Shown: positions 46,468 through 57,399 of the stretch, one piece after another
Numbering within the stretch: the first letter of the stretch is position 1
Layout: each line of letters starts with the position of its first letter
Source of the DNA: Trachythela sp. YZ-2020
Taxonomy: Eukaryota; Cnidaria; Anthozoa; Malacalcyonacea; Clavulariidae
NCBI GenBank assembly: GCA_016169945.1
Contig: JADLSH010000373.1
Location: 1,674,001-1,738,000, forward strand
Length of the DNA stretch: 64,000 nt
Direction: 5' to 3'
Made by a program: the position numbers and the translations under genes
Notes under the pieces: generated by a model
Told to the model about the DNA's origin: nothing
What the model saw: only the letters and a program-made list of their open reading frames with translations
The model's database searches: none

Positions 46468-47989
46468 AAATACCCTATATTCAACTCTATCAGCAGCTTA
46501 TCAGCTATATGAATAATTATTTTCGAATGATCCTTTTTAGTGCAAACTTTGCAGTATTGTGGTGAGTGGCGAAAATTCAAACGAATCAGTCATTCATTCA
46601 TTAATTCAATCAGTCTAAACTTTCCGGGGGTGCATACAATTTACGTTTCTTTTTAAATTTAATCAACATTTAGTGAGTTAGTCCTTCAAGACAGGGCTTC
46701 ACATTTTTCTTTAAATATTCTTTTGATCTTATGGTGAATTTACACAAACTATGCTGCACAAACTGACTCTAAATTGGCGACCTTTCCCCCTGAACACACA
46801 ATTTTTCGTGTAATCACAAATGCATATGCGCTATCAAGTGTGTGGCAGCGAGCTGACTGCAAGATTCATACACATGCCGTATAGCGAGTCTGGCGACAAG
46901 AACATTATCATTACATCAAATTATCAATATATAGTATAACTATAAGTTTGTTGATGAACCGGATAGAAATCAGTCATTATAACTGACTTACCAACTTGCC
47001 TTCGGTACTGGATAATCAACGGGAAGGATTGTAGAAATTCACTTATTTTCGCTTCCCAAGCATTACTATTTGACATTTGCTTTCGAGAATATGATTGACA
47101 AAATATTTAAAGACTATCTCAAATGCGAGTTTGCAGATTATATTTATGATAAGGAAGGTAAATGTGGTAGCAGTTTAAAGGCTATATTATTTCAAATACA
47201 ACTATAGCCTTATGAACTATAGGGGCAATGCCAAATTTCAAGGATATTTAAGAACAATTTACGACAAAAAGAGGAAATTTAGATTTGAAAGTGGAAGCAC
47301 TGGATGGGATATGCCGCATGGGATTTGAAAATTTAGTGAATGCAAATCAGAGACTTTCATTCCCATGGCCTTATAACCTCTATGGTATAAAACGGGATAA
47401 TATAAACGTGCTGCAAAGCCTGCAGTCCCAATAGTCGTGTTAATTTAAACTTTACAGTATACCTTGAATTGATGGGATATAATTGGATTGGGATGTATAA
47501 TCTTTGAAGTGTGAACGTAAACAACAGTACTGTTTATATATGCATTTTCATTGACATTGTAAACAGTATTGTGTCTGTGTTCTAGTTGAAGGCAGTGGCC
47601 GACTACACCCTTAGTTTTTATACTATTTCACCAAAAAATTCAGATTTCCGACTTGGACTTAATTAACTTGGGCTAATATATAATAGCCGCTCATGGGCAA
47701 AGTGACAGTCCGGAATTAGAGAGTACAAACATATACAGTAGAGTCATATTACTGTAAACAAAATTTTCAACACAACATTTAATAATATGACCCCTGTAAT
47801 ATTTACAAAACTAAACTATATCATACATATAACTACTCTTTGTCCTTCTATAACTTAATACTGAGTATAAGTCATAAACATAACGATTAACGAATGTGTG
47901 AGACAATCTTTATTGCAGCAAAAGCCTCCTAAATTTTGTTTTTTCTCATCAACAATAATCAAGTGTGCTATGACATGCATTTCTAGATC

Positions 47990-49300
47990 TTTCTGCATGC
48001 TTATATTTCAAGTCGAACATCGAGCGAACACATTATTGTTGTTGTCATCAACAAACTCGAAAGTGAGAAGTATAAAGTACCAATTGATCGAAGGCAAAAA
48101 TGATGATATCGAAATGCTTATAAACAATAACAGAAAATTGGGCAGTGAACTTGATACCATGAAAGTAACCCTAGAACAGGTGTAACTTGACAGTGAACTT
48201 ATCCAAAAGGCATTCGACGTGAAACAGAATGCCTGGATTAAGGTGAAGTCTCCAACTCAGTATAACTACATGCCAGGTTCTGACTGTGCGCTTCACTAAC
48301 TTCCAGACGAAGGGCCTTCGCTCAAAACGTCGAAGTTCTCATTGTATTTTTCAGATAGTTTTACACCACAATCAACCACCATATTTGCTATACTCTACCC
48401 ACACTGGCACCACACGTTTCTGATTGTACAGTTCAGGGGCCCTCCACTTCAAAATCGTTAAGACTTACCAGTTCATATTTCAGACAGTGGCTCAGACAGT
48501 GGTTTGATTTCAAAGAAATCTCGAAAACCAAAACAGAAGAAAACAAGTGTTACTAGCCATTGTGATGGTGCCAGAAGTCAGCCATCACACTCTCAACAGA
48601 ATAAAGTGATCATCATTGGTGATTCAATGGTCAAGAACATTGCCAATCTTATCGTGGAGCAAAAATTCAACATCTCAAACAAAAGATCAAGGAACATTGG
48701 TCAGAAGATTATCAAAATTATGAGGCAGTCATTATCCATGCAGGAACCAATAACTTGGTCAACGACAGTACAAAACAACTTGCTCAACGTATGGAAAGCC
48801 TTATTCAAGAGGTCAAGGTTCACTCAAGAAATGTTGCGGTATCAAGTGTGGTGAAAAGATATGATGGTAAAGTACCACACCAAAATATTCAAGAGGTAAA
48901 CAATCTGTTACTCAGCTTGTGTCAGAGGTATGAGATAGCATTTTTAGACAACAGTGAGATAGATCTATTCTATCTTAATAGATCCAACCTCCATTTGAAC
49001 AGAAATTTGGACAAATTGTTAGGCAAGCAATTTTGCTCATACTTAAAGTTAATAAGAATTAGCCGCAATTCTGTTAATTATTCACCAAAGCTGTATGCCA
49101 ACAATGAGCCATTTTTTCAGCATACACCAGGCCATCGGATGAAGGAATGGTCAGATCACCTGAAGCTAGTATCCAATGTAATGAATAAATAAATACTATT
49201 GATAGTCGCTCTATAACACAAAACATAAGCAGCAATTTTTCCAATGAAATTAATTATATTCCTAATGAGAGAGGCTTTAAAATTGCCTTTCTAAATATTG
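47990..49300 (+). pseudogene. LINE ORF1 with SGNH (GDSL-like) hydrolase domain, start of ORF2
   Basis: 48010-48280 encodes a coiled-coil-like stretch ('IEMLINNNRKLGSELDTMKV'). After the Penelope fragment, 48480-49192 continues with a serine/lysine-rich linker and the SGNH domain: block I 'IIIGDSMVKNI', then in another frame block III 'HAGTNNLVND', a helical part ('QRMESLIQEVKVHSRNVAVS') and block V 'NRSNLHLNRN'. About 49250-49310 begins ORF2 ('ERGFKIAFLNIVSLPK', the usual start of the AP-endonuclease domain), and is cut off by the Helitron. SGNH domains in ORF1 are known in CR1/L2-type LINEs. One frameshift near 48720. Confidence 0.75.
48285..48405 (+). repeat. Penelope terminal fragment
   Basis: Reverse-complement match to 18310-18430: ACTTCCAGACGAAGGGCCTT, GTCGAAGTTCTCATTGTATT, then the TTTTACACCACAATCAACC block. 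It is a solo terminal segment of the same Penelope family, lying inside or beside the LINE ORF1. Confidence 0.75.
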
Positions 49301-49304
49301 TTAG

Positions 49305-51830
49305 CTTGCCTAAACGATATGATGAACTCGAATCCTCGACACTGACAGTCACTGCAACATATAGAAAGTCAAATCCTGAAAAGATTAAAGAATCAAATAA
49401 AACTGCCACTAAAACATACAGAAAATCAAATTGTGCAAAGGTTGCGGAATCGACAAAATTGTCAAATACTATGTACAAGCAGAATTATTCGGAAAGAGTT
49501 AAAGATAGTCAAAAAAGGCAATACTTTAAAATAAAGTTAGATTGTAGTGAAAATGGAACTAGTAAGATGAATAAATACAAGAAAGTAGAATATAATTCGA
49601 ATGATAATTTACGTGAAGCTCCACAGACATAACAAAAGCAACTGAATTATTTCATAAGAACATAAGTGTTGGACCAGAATACATTTGTACATGTTGTGAC
49701 CAATTATGGTATATAGATAATCTGTTACTGAATGCAATGTTTCTTTATATAAATCTTGTTCAAAAGAAGTCCTTGATTTGTGTCTTACTGGTCTGAAGAG
49801 CATTGATAACACTGAATGGATATATGTTACATGTCACTCAAACTTAAAAGTTGGGAAACTACCAAGTTGTGCAAAGGCAAACAAAATGACTTTCCCAGAA
49901 AAGCCTGAGGTCTTAAAGAATTTAACACCTCTTGAAGAAAGATTAATTTCGCCAAGAATACCTTTTATGCAGGTAGGGTAATTGCCTAGTGGAGGTCAAT
50001 TAAGTATTGTAGTTAATGTTCCTGCTGATGTTAACACAACCGTTAGCGTTTTACCAAGACCAATTAACGAGTAACAAATTATACCAATAAAACTGAAATG
50101 ATGGCTCGGATACCAACATGATTATCAATTTCAGAATGTTAGACCTTCCAAGGTTTTACATGCTGCTCAATACTTGGTTCGCACTGGTGAAATATTCAAG
50201 AACAAAGGAATACAAGTAATGGATAATTATGTGTCAAATCCAGTCAATGATGATGAGGAGTGGTCAGAATTTATTGCTAAGAACACCAATGATACTTCAG
50301 AGAATCTGTCAAACGATTTGAATACTCAAAATCAAGAAACAGTAGAGACATGAACAAGTAACAACTCTGTTGACAATGACACTGATGATGAGTGGTGTGA
50401 AGTAACTGAACGACCATCAGGTGTTATGGATACATTATTACAAGAACCAAGACATTACTCAAGATGGTGATAAAATAATAAGTTTTGCTCCAGGAGAAGG
50501 AAATAGACCACTTGGTGTATTTACAGATAAAGACGCCGAATTTCTGTCCTTTCCTGCCATTTACTTTGGCAAACATCAAACTGATAACAGTGAATGACTT
50601 GTGCCTGTTCACTATAGTGCAATTTGTAAATGGGAATTACGAAGTCAGGATAGAAGAGTTGCTCAGTGTGTGCCAAATATTTTTTACAAATAAAAAAATG
50701 ACAGATCAGACAAATTCAAGGAAGTGCAAGCTTATCATTGTGTAAGTGTAAAACCAAAGGTAAAACTTACACAGCTGGAGATTTAAAGTCAGAAAATTCT
50801 GTTAACAAGCTAATTAATTTAGATGAAGGATTCAGAGTTAAGAAATTTACACGGTTCCCCTCCATACTGTATTTAGATAAGGATCTATTTGCAATGATTC
50901 GTTAACTTGGGACACCTAGATGGTTCTGTTCATTTTCAGCTGCTGAAACAGATGGATTCATTTTATTAAAATTCTTGGTCATCTTATTGACAACAAAGAC
51001 TATACTGATGATGAGGTGAAACAAATGACATGGCAAAAGAAGTCTCAACTGATACAGAAAGATCCTGTCACATGTGCATGGAATTTTGAACATATGGTCC
51101 AATTATTTATTCACAATTTTATTAAAAGTTCATGTCATCCAATTGGAGAGGTTGACTTTTTCTATCGTGTTGAATTCCAACAAAGAGGTTCTCCACATAT
51201 CCATGGATTATTCTGGATCAAAAACGCACCCGAGTATGGCAAAGATTCTGATGACGATCTTGTCAAGTTTGTAGATAGCTACGTATAATGCACAGCTGAC
51301 TCAGATGATTTAACTGAACTCGTAAACTTACAAAGGCATAAACACTCTAAAACACGCAAGAAAAGAGGAAATGCTGTTTGCAGATTTAATTTTCTGTTGC
51401 CGCCAATGCTGAGAACTATAATTTTAGAGCCTTTGTCTGAAACTGATATGGACGATAATGTCGACAATATATTAAAGAAAGCTTTAGGATGGATACATTC
51501 ATTGCTGATTAGACTCAATCAAAGCTGATGAAACCATGACCTTTCATGAATTTATCGAAACGTTAGATTTAGTGGAACACCAATATCTAAAGGCTATAAG
51601 ACTCTCTCTTAAACAAAAAACTTTGTTATTGAACGATCGGCAACTGAGATTAGAATCAACTGTTACAACCCAAACTTACTAAAAGCTTGGAAAGCTAACA
51701 TGGATATTCAGTTCATATTAGATCCTTATGCTTGTGCTGTTTATATCCTTTCATATATTACTAAAGGTCAAATGAGCAAGTTACTTTGTAAGGCATGTGA
51801 AGAAGAACTAGTGATCCAAGGACGGTGCAA
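49305..51830 (+). pseudogene. Helitron-like Rep protein remnant (helicase missing)
   Basis: N-terminal repetitive basic region ('YRKSNPEKIKESNKTATKTY' and relatives, 49350-49530), a zinc-finger segment ('CTCCDQLWYIDN'), 'TEWIYVTCHSNLKVGKLPSC', 'LTPLEERLISPRIPFMQ', then across frames 'GEGNRPLGVFTDKDAEFLSF', 'PVHYSAICKWELRSQDRRVA'. 51016-51290 holds the Rep HUH motif ('QQRGSPHIHGLFWI'), and 51660-51790 a tyrosine motif ('YACAVYILSYITKGQ'). This order is that of Helitron/Helentron RepHel. The helicase half and 3' terminus are absent. Many stops and shifts. It cuts the LINE ORF2 at about 49310. Confidence 0.8.
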
Positions 51831-52850
51831 AGTTTTAAAAGACAAATGCTGTTACATGGTTGTGTTGTATTTGCATATTACGTACTTACACGAGCAATTT
51901 TTATTTGGCAATTATTTTTACCTTTATACTATTTTTATTTGCCCTTGAAAATTGATGAAATGACAAGCTTTTGAAAAGCTAGCATGCCAGTTTTTCAACA
52001 AGTGCACTTGTCAATGAAAAGCTTGTAATATTTCATCATTCGTAATTCTAAATTCGCGATGAGTGATTTATGTTTTTGCCAATATATTATAGTAAGCAGA
52101 TAAAATTGTCTTTTGTTTACGGTTGCAATATTTGATTAGTTTTATTCAACTAATTACAAATATGTCAACTCAACTTCGATTATTTCAAATTTTATTTATT
52201 ATTTCATCGTGTATATAAAATTTCGAGAGTACGGTTGTACACAGACTACTAAAATAAAGGCTAAGCAAAACTAGAATGTATATAGAATGCATCATACATC
52301 ATAGTTATATATACAGACGCATCCTCACCAAAATGCCATTCGCATTTGTAAACAACTGCCCCGTCAACAGAGATGTGTTCTATTAATATTGCATAACAAA
52401 TGTCAAATTTCAAAATTATGCAGTTCATACTACACTCTACTACTCTAGTGACTCTACAAATTACACTCTACGAGTCTACGGACAGAGTATAGCAACTTCT
52501 CCTATCTATAAAATTCGCCAGAAACAATACAGTAGCCGTATTAATGTGTATAAATTGTATGCAAGTCGACTTACCTTAGATCGCTGGTAAAATCCAATGC
52601 TGTATACTATAACTAACATATTCGCTATTTACGGTAAGGCCAAAGCGATGTCATCGGGTCTTTAATCTTGTATTTGAATTTTTTTATATATAACCAACAC
52701 GAACTACCAAGTCCCAAATATGTGACATGTTTGACTCGGTTGTTGTTGAGTCCCAATTACAATAAATTCTGTTCTATCATCGTTTGGCATGAGCTTGTCA
52801 GAACACATCCAGCGTCTGATATCTTTGATGCAAGATTCCATAGCATTAAT
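51831..52850. other. no gene seen
   Basis: AT-rich, no supported ORF. Several direct CTACTCTAC-type short repeats at 52430-52490. Confidence 0.4.
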
Positions 52851-53610
52851 TGCTGTTTCTTCGTTGGTTAAACTCGTAGGGCTGAATGATAAATAGAGCT
52901 GTGAATCGTCAGCGTAACAGTGTACATCAAGCAGATGACGATGAATAATTTTGAATAGCTTGCTTGCCTATATATTAAACAGTAATAGGCCAAGACACAA
53001 TCCCTGTGGAACACCACAATCCAGACGAAACGAGTTTGAGGCTGACCATTAACATACACAAGTTGCGATCTTCCTAGGTAAGACTCAAACCAAGACAACA
53101 CAGTGCCGTTAACCCCAAATTTAGACTGCAGACGGAAGAGAAGAATGTCATGGTTGATAGTTAATAGATTTTTTGTTAATTCACATTTATCTTGCTTCGT
53201 TTGGGATTTTAAAACCTTACCTTAACAAAGAACTTGCCTATGTCATTGGCTACAACTTCTGTATCTGATCCTTCTGGTAAATAATCTGTTAGTAAGGTCT
53301 TTGCCACATTGAAAAGAATTTCTCTTTTAGTTTTCCTTCATTTGCGCCCAGCTCCTCGTCTTGCTCTAATTGCAGCCTTTATTTCGTCATTAAACCAAGG
53401 TTCACAAATCCTGTTAACGACTGTTCTGGACTACAGAAGAGCATGCAGGTCTATCAAAGAGGAGATTGCTGAGTTATAACTGCTGACAAGTTCATCCATA
53501 TCAGTAATATTATCAGTGCAAAGGGCAGACTTGGCAAGATCACTTCTTAAAACGTCCAAATCAATGAACTTGAGTTTCCTGTAACTAATTGACCGCACAG
53601 ACGCACATGG
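52850..53610 (-). pseudogene. LINE ORF2 fragment with internal deletion
   Basis: Minus strand. 53600-53230 carries the linker between endonuclease and RT ('SVRSISYRKLKFIDLDVLRS', 'TVVNRICEPWFNDEIKAAIR'), with a stop and shift. After a jump, 53150-52850 carries RT ('INHDILLFRLQSKFGV', 'VLSWFESYLGRSQLVYVNGQ') and the active site 'CYADDSQLYLSF'. The region between RT motifs 1 and 4 is largely lost. Family CR1/L2-like by motif style. Confidence 0.75.
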
Positions 53611-53854
53611 TTTAACAGAGTTCAGGAGGCTGCTTCATTTACTGTTCGGAGTACTCCGGATTTTGGGAACACTAATCGAATGGAACAGAACACAATCACA
53701 TGACTGTTCGAAACTGTTCTGGCTGCCCCAACTTCAAAGTAGGGGCAGCTAGAACAGAACAAGTTTGCCACATGATTTTTGACGTGGAAAATGGCGGCGT
53801 CTGTTCCAACTTTCTTTCAGTGCTCGTTTTGCAGATTGATATTTAAAGATTTTG

Positions 53855-54957
53855 CTTAATTTAAAAGAAGCGTAAATAACGCAAGGAAAGAGAAGCATCA
53901 AATTCGAAACACAACCAGTCAACCGCTGAATATTAGTAATACATTTGCTACTAATTCAGGAAACTATGAAAGCACAAGTCATCTGTTGGTAAACAACGAC
54001 ACCTTGAGTGAAGATCAAAGCCCACAACTAATCCGATCCACAAGTTTGTTGCGGAACAGCACAGCAACAGGTAAAATTAAGTCTCAAATAGGTGAACTTC
54101 TGAGATAAACAATCTGATAATCAGATTTAATAGAGAACAACTAACAAATTTTATGAATTTGACAGGCCCAAGCCTGGTGCAAAGCCAAAGTAGTGGAGAG
54201 AATGTAAGTCGAGAACAAACCATAGAACCCTGTAAGTATATTTGTATGTTTGAATGTGTTTTTAATGGTATAAAACCTTGGGTATTTGTCACATTTAACA
54301 GAAAATAATTTTAAATGTTATTTCATTCTAGCTGATCAGAGTGGCAATACCCAGTGGGGACGCCCTGACACATTATTACTTATTGATCTTTACAAGACTT
54401 GGCAACTGAAGATTAAAAAGAAAAAACACCTGTGGAGTAAAATAGCAGAGCTTATGAAGTTGCACAAATATACCTATTCAGGTGAACAATGTGAGGGTTG
54501 TTGGAAAACATTGTTAAGAAGTTTGAAAAAAATTATAGATCACAATGCCAAATCTGGACAAGATTTTAAAAGACACCCATATGAAGAACAGCTTGATTTT
54601 CTTATTGAGCAGCCAAATATTAAACCTTCATATATAGTAGGTAGCACCGTGGATGGTAACCTGCAATCAGGTGTTGAGGAAAGTACAAATGAAGATAGTG
54701 ATAGTGATCTGGACGGTAGTATATCAGTGAGGTCAACATCACCACCACCACCAGCCCCAACCCCAACCCCAGCTAAAAAGAAAAGGTCCAATGTGTCAGA
54801 GGTATTAGATGTTTTAAAGGAACATATAAGTGTACAAAATGGCAGAGAACAGAAAAATAGTGAATGGCAGAAGGAAATGCATGAAGAGCTTATGGCTGTA
54901 ATGAAAGGGTTCTTGGAAGTTTTCAAAGATATGAAAAAAACAATGAAACTTCAGTAA
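53855..54957 (+). CDS. Myb/SANT-like DNA-binding protein of a PIF/Harbinger transposon, three exons
   Basis: Exon 1 ~53860-54070, intron with GTAAAA...ACAG, exon 2 54166-54231, intron GTAAGT...CTAG, exon 3 54332-54957. Both junctions rejoin in frame ('TATGPSLVQ', 'EPSDQSGNTQW'). Exon 3 begins with a trihelix Myb/SANT-type domain ('TQWGRPDTLLLIDLYKTWQL', 'WSKIAELMKLHKYTYSGEQC', 'CWKTLLRSLKKIIDHN'), then an acidic and proline-rich linker and a C-terminal coiled coil. Harbinger elements encode such a protein beside the transposase; the transposase here converges from the other side. No ATG is visible in exon 1 (a stop lies just upstream), so the start is lost or in an earlier exon. Confidence 0.75.
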
Positions 54958-55745
54958 AACTGTTAAGTATTGTTGAATATTTGTATTACTGTTTTTAATT
55001 ATTTAGACTGAACAGTTAACTGTTAAAATTTGTTTTGGGTTTTGTCAAGGTTTTGTCCTGGAATCATTAATGGTACTCTTGTCATCATACTATATGTATA
55101 GTATATAAAACATAATTGGCCTTGCCAACTTGTAGAATCTTGCATGTACACTAGCTCAAAGCTATATCATACATATAGTTACACAATACTTAAGTGACAA
55201 AGGTGCCATTAATAAAAATTAATATTCAGTATAGGTTATGCATGTTTATGTTAACAAAGTTTACATGGAGGAGTTGATCATGATATTAAATTGGTGTTCA
55301 CACTATACTGTTTGTCAGTTCAGTGTCTTTTATGCATGTTTATTTGAGTAACTGGATGGCTGGACTTATGCAAAATATTATGCTATAATCTGTTCCGATT
55401 CAATCATACAAGCCCTTTTTCCTTTACTTATGATTGGGTGGGGTATTAGAGATCATATCTCATCTTGTCTGTTACAAAATTAAAAATAAAATGCAAAGGC
55501 TCATAAATGAAAGTAAAAATCACTGGGTTTGATGTAAATACCAATTTTTGGCTTGGTGGGAATGGTGAGGGCCATGAAGGATGTAGCCTTATTGGATAAT
55601 AAGTTAAAAATGGAGGAGGGCTTTAAAAGTTTATTAATTACAAAGGGCTTACTTGTTAAGGGGTCTTAACAAAGTTGTTAGGGTAGCCGCTTTTTAAAAC
55701 ATGTTAGAAATACGGATTTGTTTTTGATCATCACCATCATGATCA
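54958..55745. other. spacer between convergent Harbinger genes
   Basis: No ORF supported. Contains a (CATCATGAT)-type simple repeat at 55728-55755. Confidence 0.5.
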
Positions 55746-56229
55746 TCATGATGATGGACTATAGTCATCAGGATTTTCTTCTTCTCCCCCGTCTGTGATG
55801 TACTGATCTAAAATGTCGTCGTTGATGATACATATATTGTGGAAAATACAGCACACAATGATGGTGTCAACAGCTGTTTTAATGGTTTTCGTATCTAATA
55901 ACTGAAGACAACGGAATCGGCCTTTAAGCAAGCCAAATGCTTGCTCTATTGCAGCACGTGTTGAAGACAAAGGATAGTTGAAACGACGTTGAATGCGAAC
56001 AAGATGACCGTTGTTCCTGAATGGTTTAAGTAGCCAGCTTTGCAACGGATATGCTCCATCTCCTAACAGATGATTATTATAGGGCCACACCACAAAGGAC
56101 AAATATTCCATACATCAGAATTGCGAAGTATCCTTGCATCATGGACACTTCCTGGCCAACCTGCAACTACATGCAAGAATTGAATATTATGGGAGCAAAT
56201 ACCCTGAAGAACAATCGAGTAGAATTTGT
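55746..56229 (-). pseudogene. PIF/Harbinger (HARBI1-like) transposase, C-terminal half
   Basis: 56229-56110 carries 'HVVAGWPGSVHDARILRNSD' (first catalytic Asp). After a one-base shift, 56111-55746 carries 'HLLGDGAYPLQSWLLKPF' (second Asp) and 'TRAAIEQAFGLLKGRFRCL' (Glu), then 'IIVCCIFHNICI' and an acidic tail. The DDE triad is thus present across a frameshift. The N-terminal helix-turn-helix half is missing beyond 56229, replaced by an AT-rich stretch. Partner of the Myb/SANT gene upstream. Confidence 0.8.
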
Positions 56230-56912
56230 TCAGGTTTTTAATTAATTTAAAACGTTTTTGTTTTTAAAATTTGGCAATTGGCAGTTCTCTGCCACGCAGA
56301 TTATATATATTTTTAACTTAATTTAAAAACGTTTGTTTTTATGAAAATAAATTAAATTATTTTTAAATGTATAATAATTTATTTTGAATTGGCAGCTCTC
56401 AGCCACCATTTTTCAGTAATGCTGAATAAGAAGGGGAAGAATGGTCAATTCCATTTTTGACTACATGTACCAAATATAAATAAAATTAATATACTATGAA
56501 CAGCTTTTGCAGACCATCAACCTGACCATAACAATTCATTTCTTTCCTTTCAGCTAAAAATATAAACAAAATACTTGCATCACTCAAAAAATAAACACCA
56601 CATAAAATGAGGGACCCCCTGGATATATCAGCACAAGTTCTAAACCAAATAAACGAGTCACTGATATTTACATCTAGAACTAATTAGGCCCATTGTAGTT
56701 TGATTAATCTATCAGCCTTCTGGAGGCTAGAACTCCTGTTAAACAGGTAGCCAAAAGGTAAGCAAGTATAAGTAAGTTAAGAAGTAAAGTAATTCTTGAT
56801 AATTTTGAAACTGGGAATGTTTTGCATTCAGTGGGGGTTCATTTTTTTCAAATGCAAGTGACCCTATTCTTTGGGCAACATTACCCAAACTACTATAAGT
56901 CTAATTAGTGCT
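56230..56912. other. no gene seen
   Basis: AT-rich flank. GGCAATTGGCAGTTCTCTGCCA near 56272 and GGCAGCTCTCAGCCACC near 56391 are small imperfect hairpins. Confidence 0.4.
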
Positions 56913-57266
56913 ACAATCAAGGAATAGTTGCATTGGGACAAATGAAAAAATCTTACGTCAAAACAAAAAATCATTTTGCGCACTAGTATTATCCCCTCCC
57001 CCGCCCCCACCTTACAATGTTGCCGGTTGACAAACATGTGCCATTGAAACATATTATATGCTTTTTCCCAATACAGATTGTGGTGAATAACCAACATTGT
57101 ATGGTGGGGCGGGGGGAGGTGGGAGTCCATGTAGGTGTATGAGGTTTTTTAGTATATGCGCTATAGTCTTATAATGTCATTTAACCTTTATCTAATTGTA
57201 GATAATACGATATGTCAGAAATGCCGTTTTGACGGAAATTGTGCCGATTAACTATTCTCTGATTGT
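56913..57266. repeat. 354-bp direct repeat, left copy (MITE-like)
   Basis: Starts ACAATCAAGGAATAGTTG and ends TAACTATTCTCTGATTGT, so it has imperfect ~18-bp inverted ends. Nearly identical, same orientation, to 60880-61234. Preceded by TA. Internal G-rich and C-rich tracts (CCCCTCCCCCGCCCCC; GGGGCGGGGGGAGG) could pair. Confidence 0.9.
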
Positions 57267-57399
57267 CTGAAGTGGGCCTGCCAGGAAATATTAGCGAAAT
57301 ACGGGGAAATCTAGTACTAAATTTCAGCCATAAAAATATCGTTTATTTCAGATATATCTATTGTTTGCAATTTCCCGGCTAAGGCTTGTAAGTTATAGA

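Larger units (their letters stand above)
44867..47897. mobile_element. 3-kb fold-back (long inverted repeat) element
   Basis: The left arm 44867-~46178 and right arm 47897-~46536 are reverse complements of each other, starting ACATTCGTTAATCGTTATG. Matching blocks include the 'TCCGGACTGTCACTT' region, the GAATGAATGAATGAATGAATG microsatellite side, and CGCCACTCACCACAATA next to the centre. Arms differ by point changes and by a ~270-bp segment unique to the right arm (~47240-47510). The ~350-bp centre holds an ORF of 70 codons (46255-46467, begins MAVRGLGLAGDLLFILHLWY) with no recognised domain. No transposase is encoded. Confidence 0.85.

Noticed and set aside
54540..54926. Minus-strand 128-codon ORF
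   Set aside because: Antisense of the well-supported Myb/SANT exon.
57268..57399. CRESS replication-origin stem-loop with nonanucleotide
   Set aside because: Only a weak CTAGTACTAA-like stretch is present; no convincing stem with a loop nonamer was seen.
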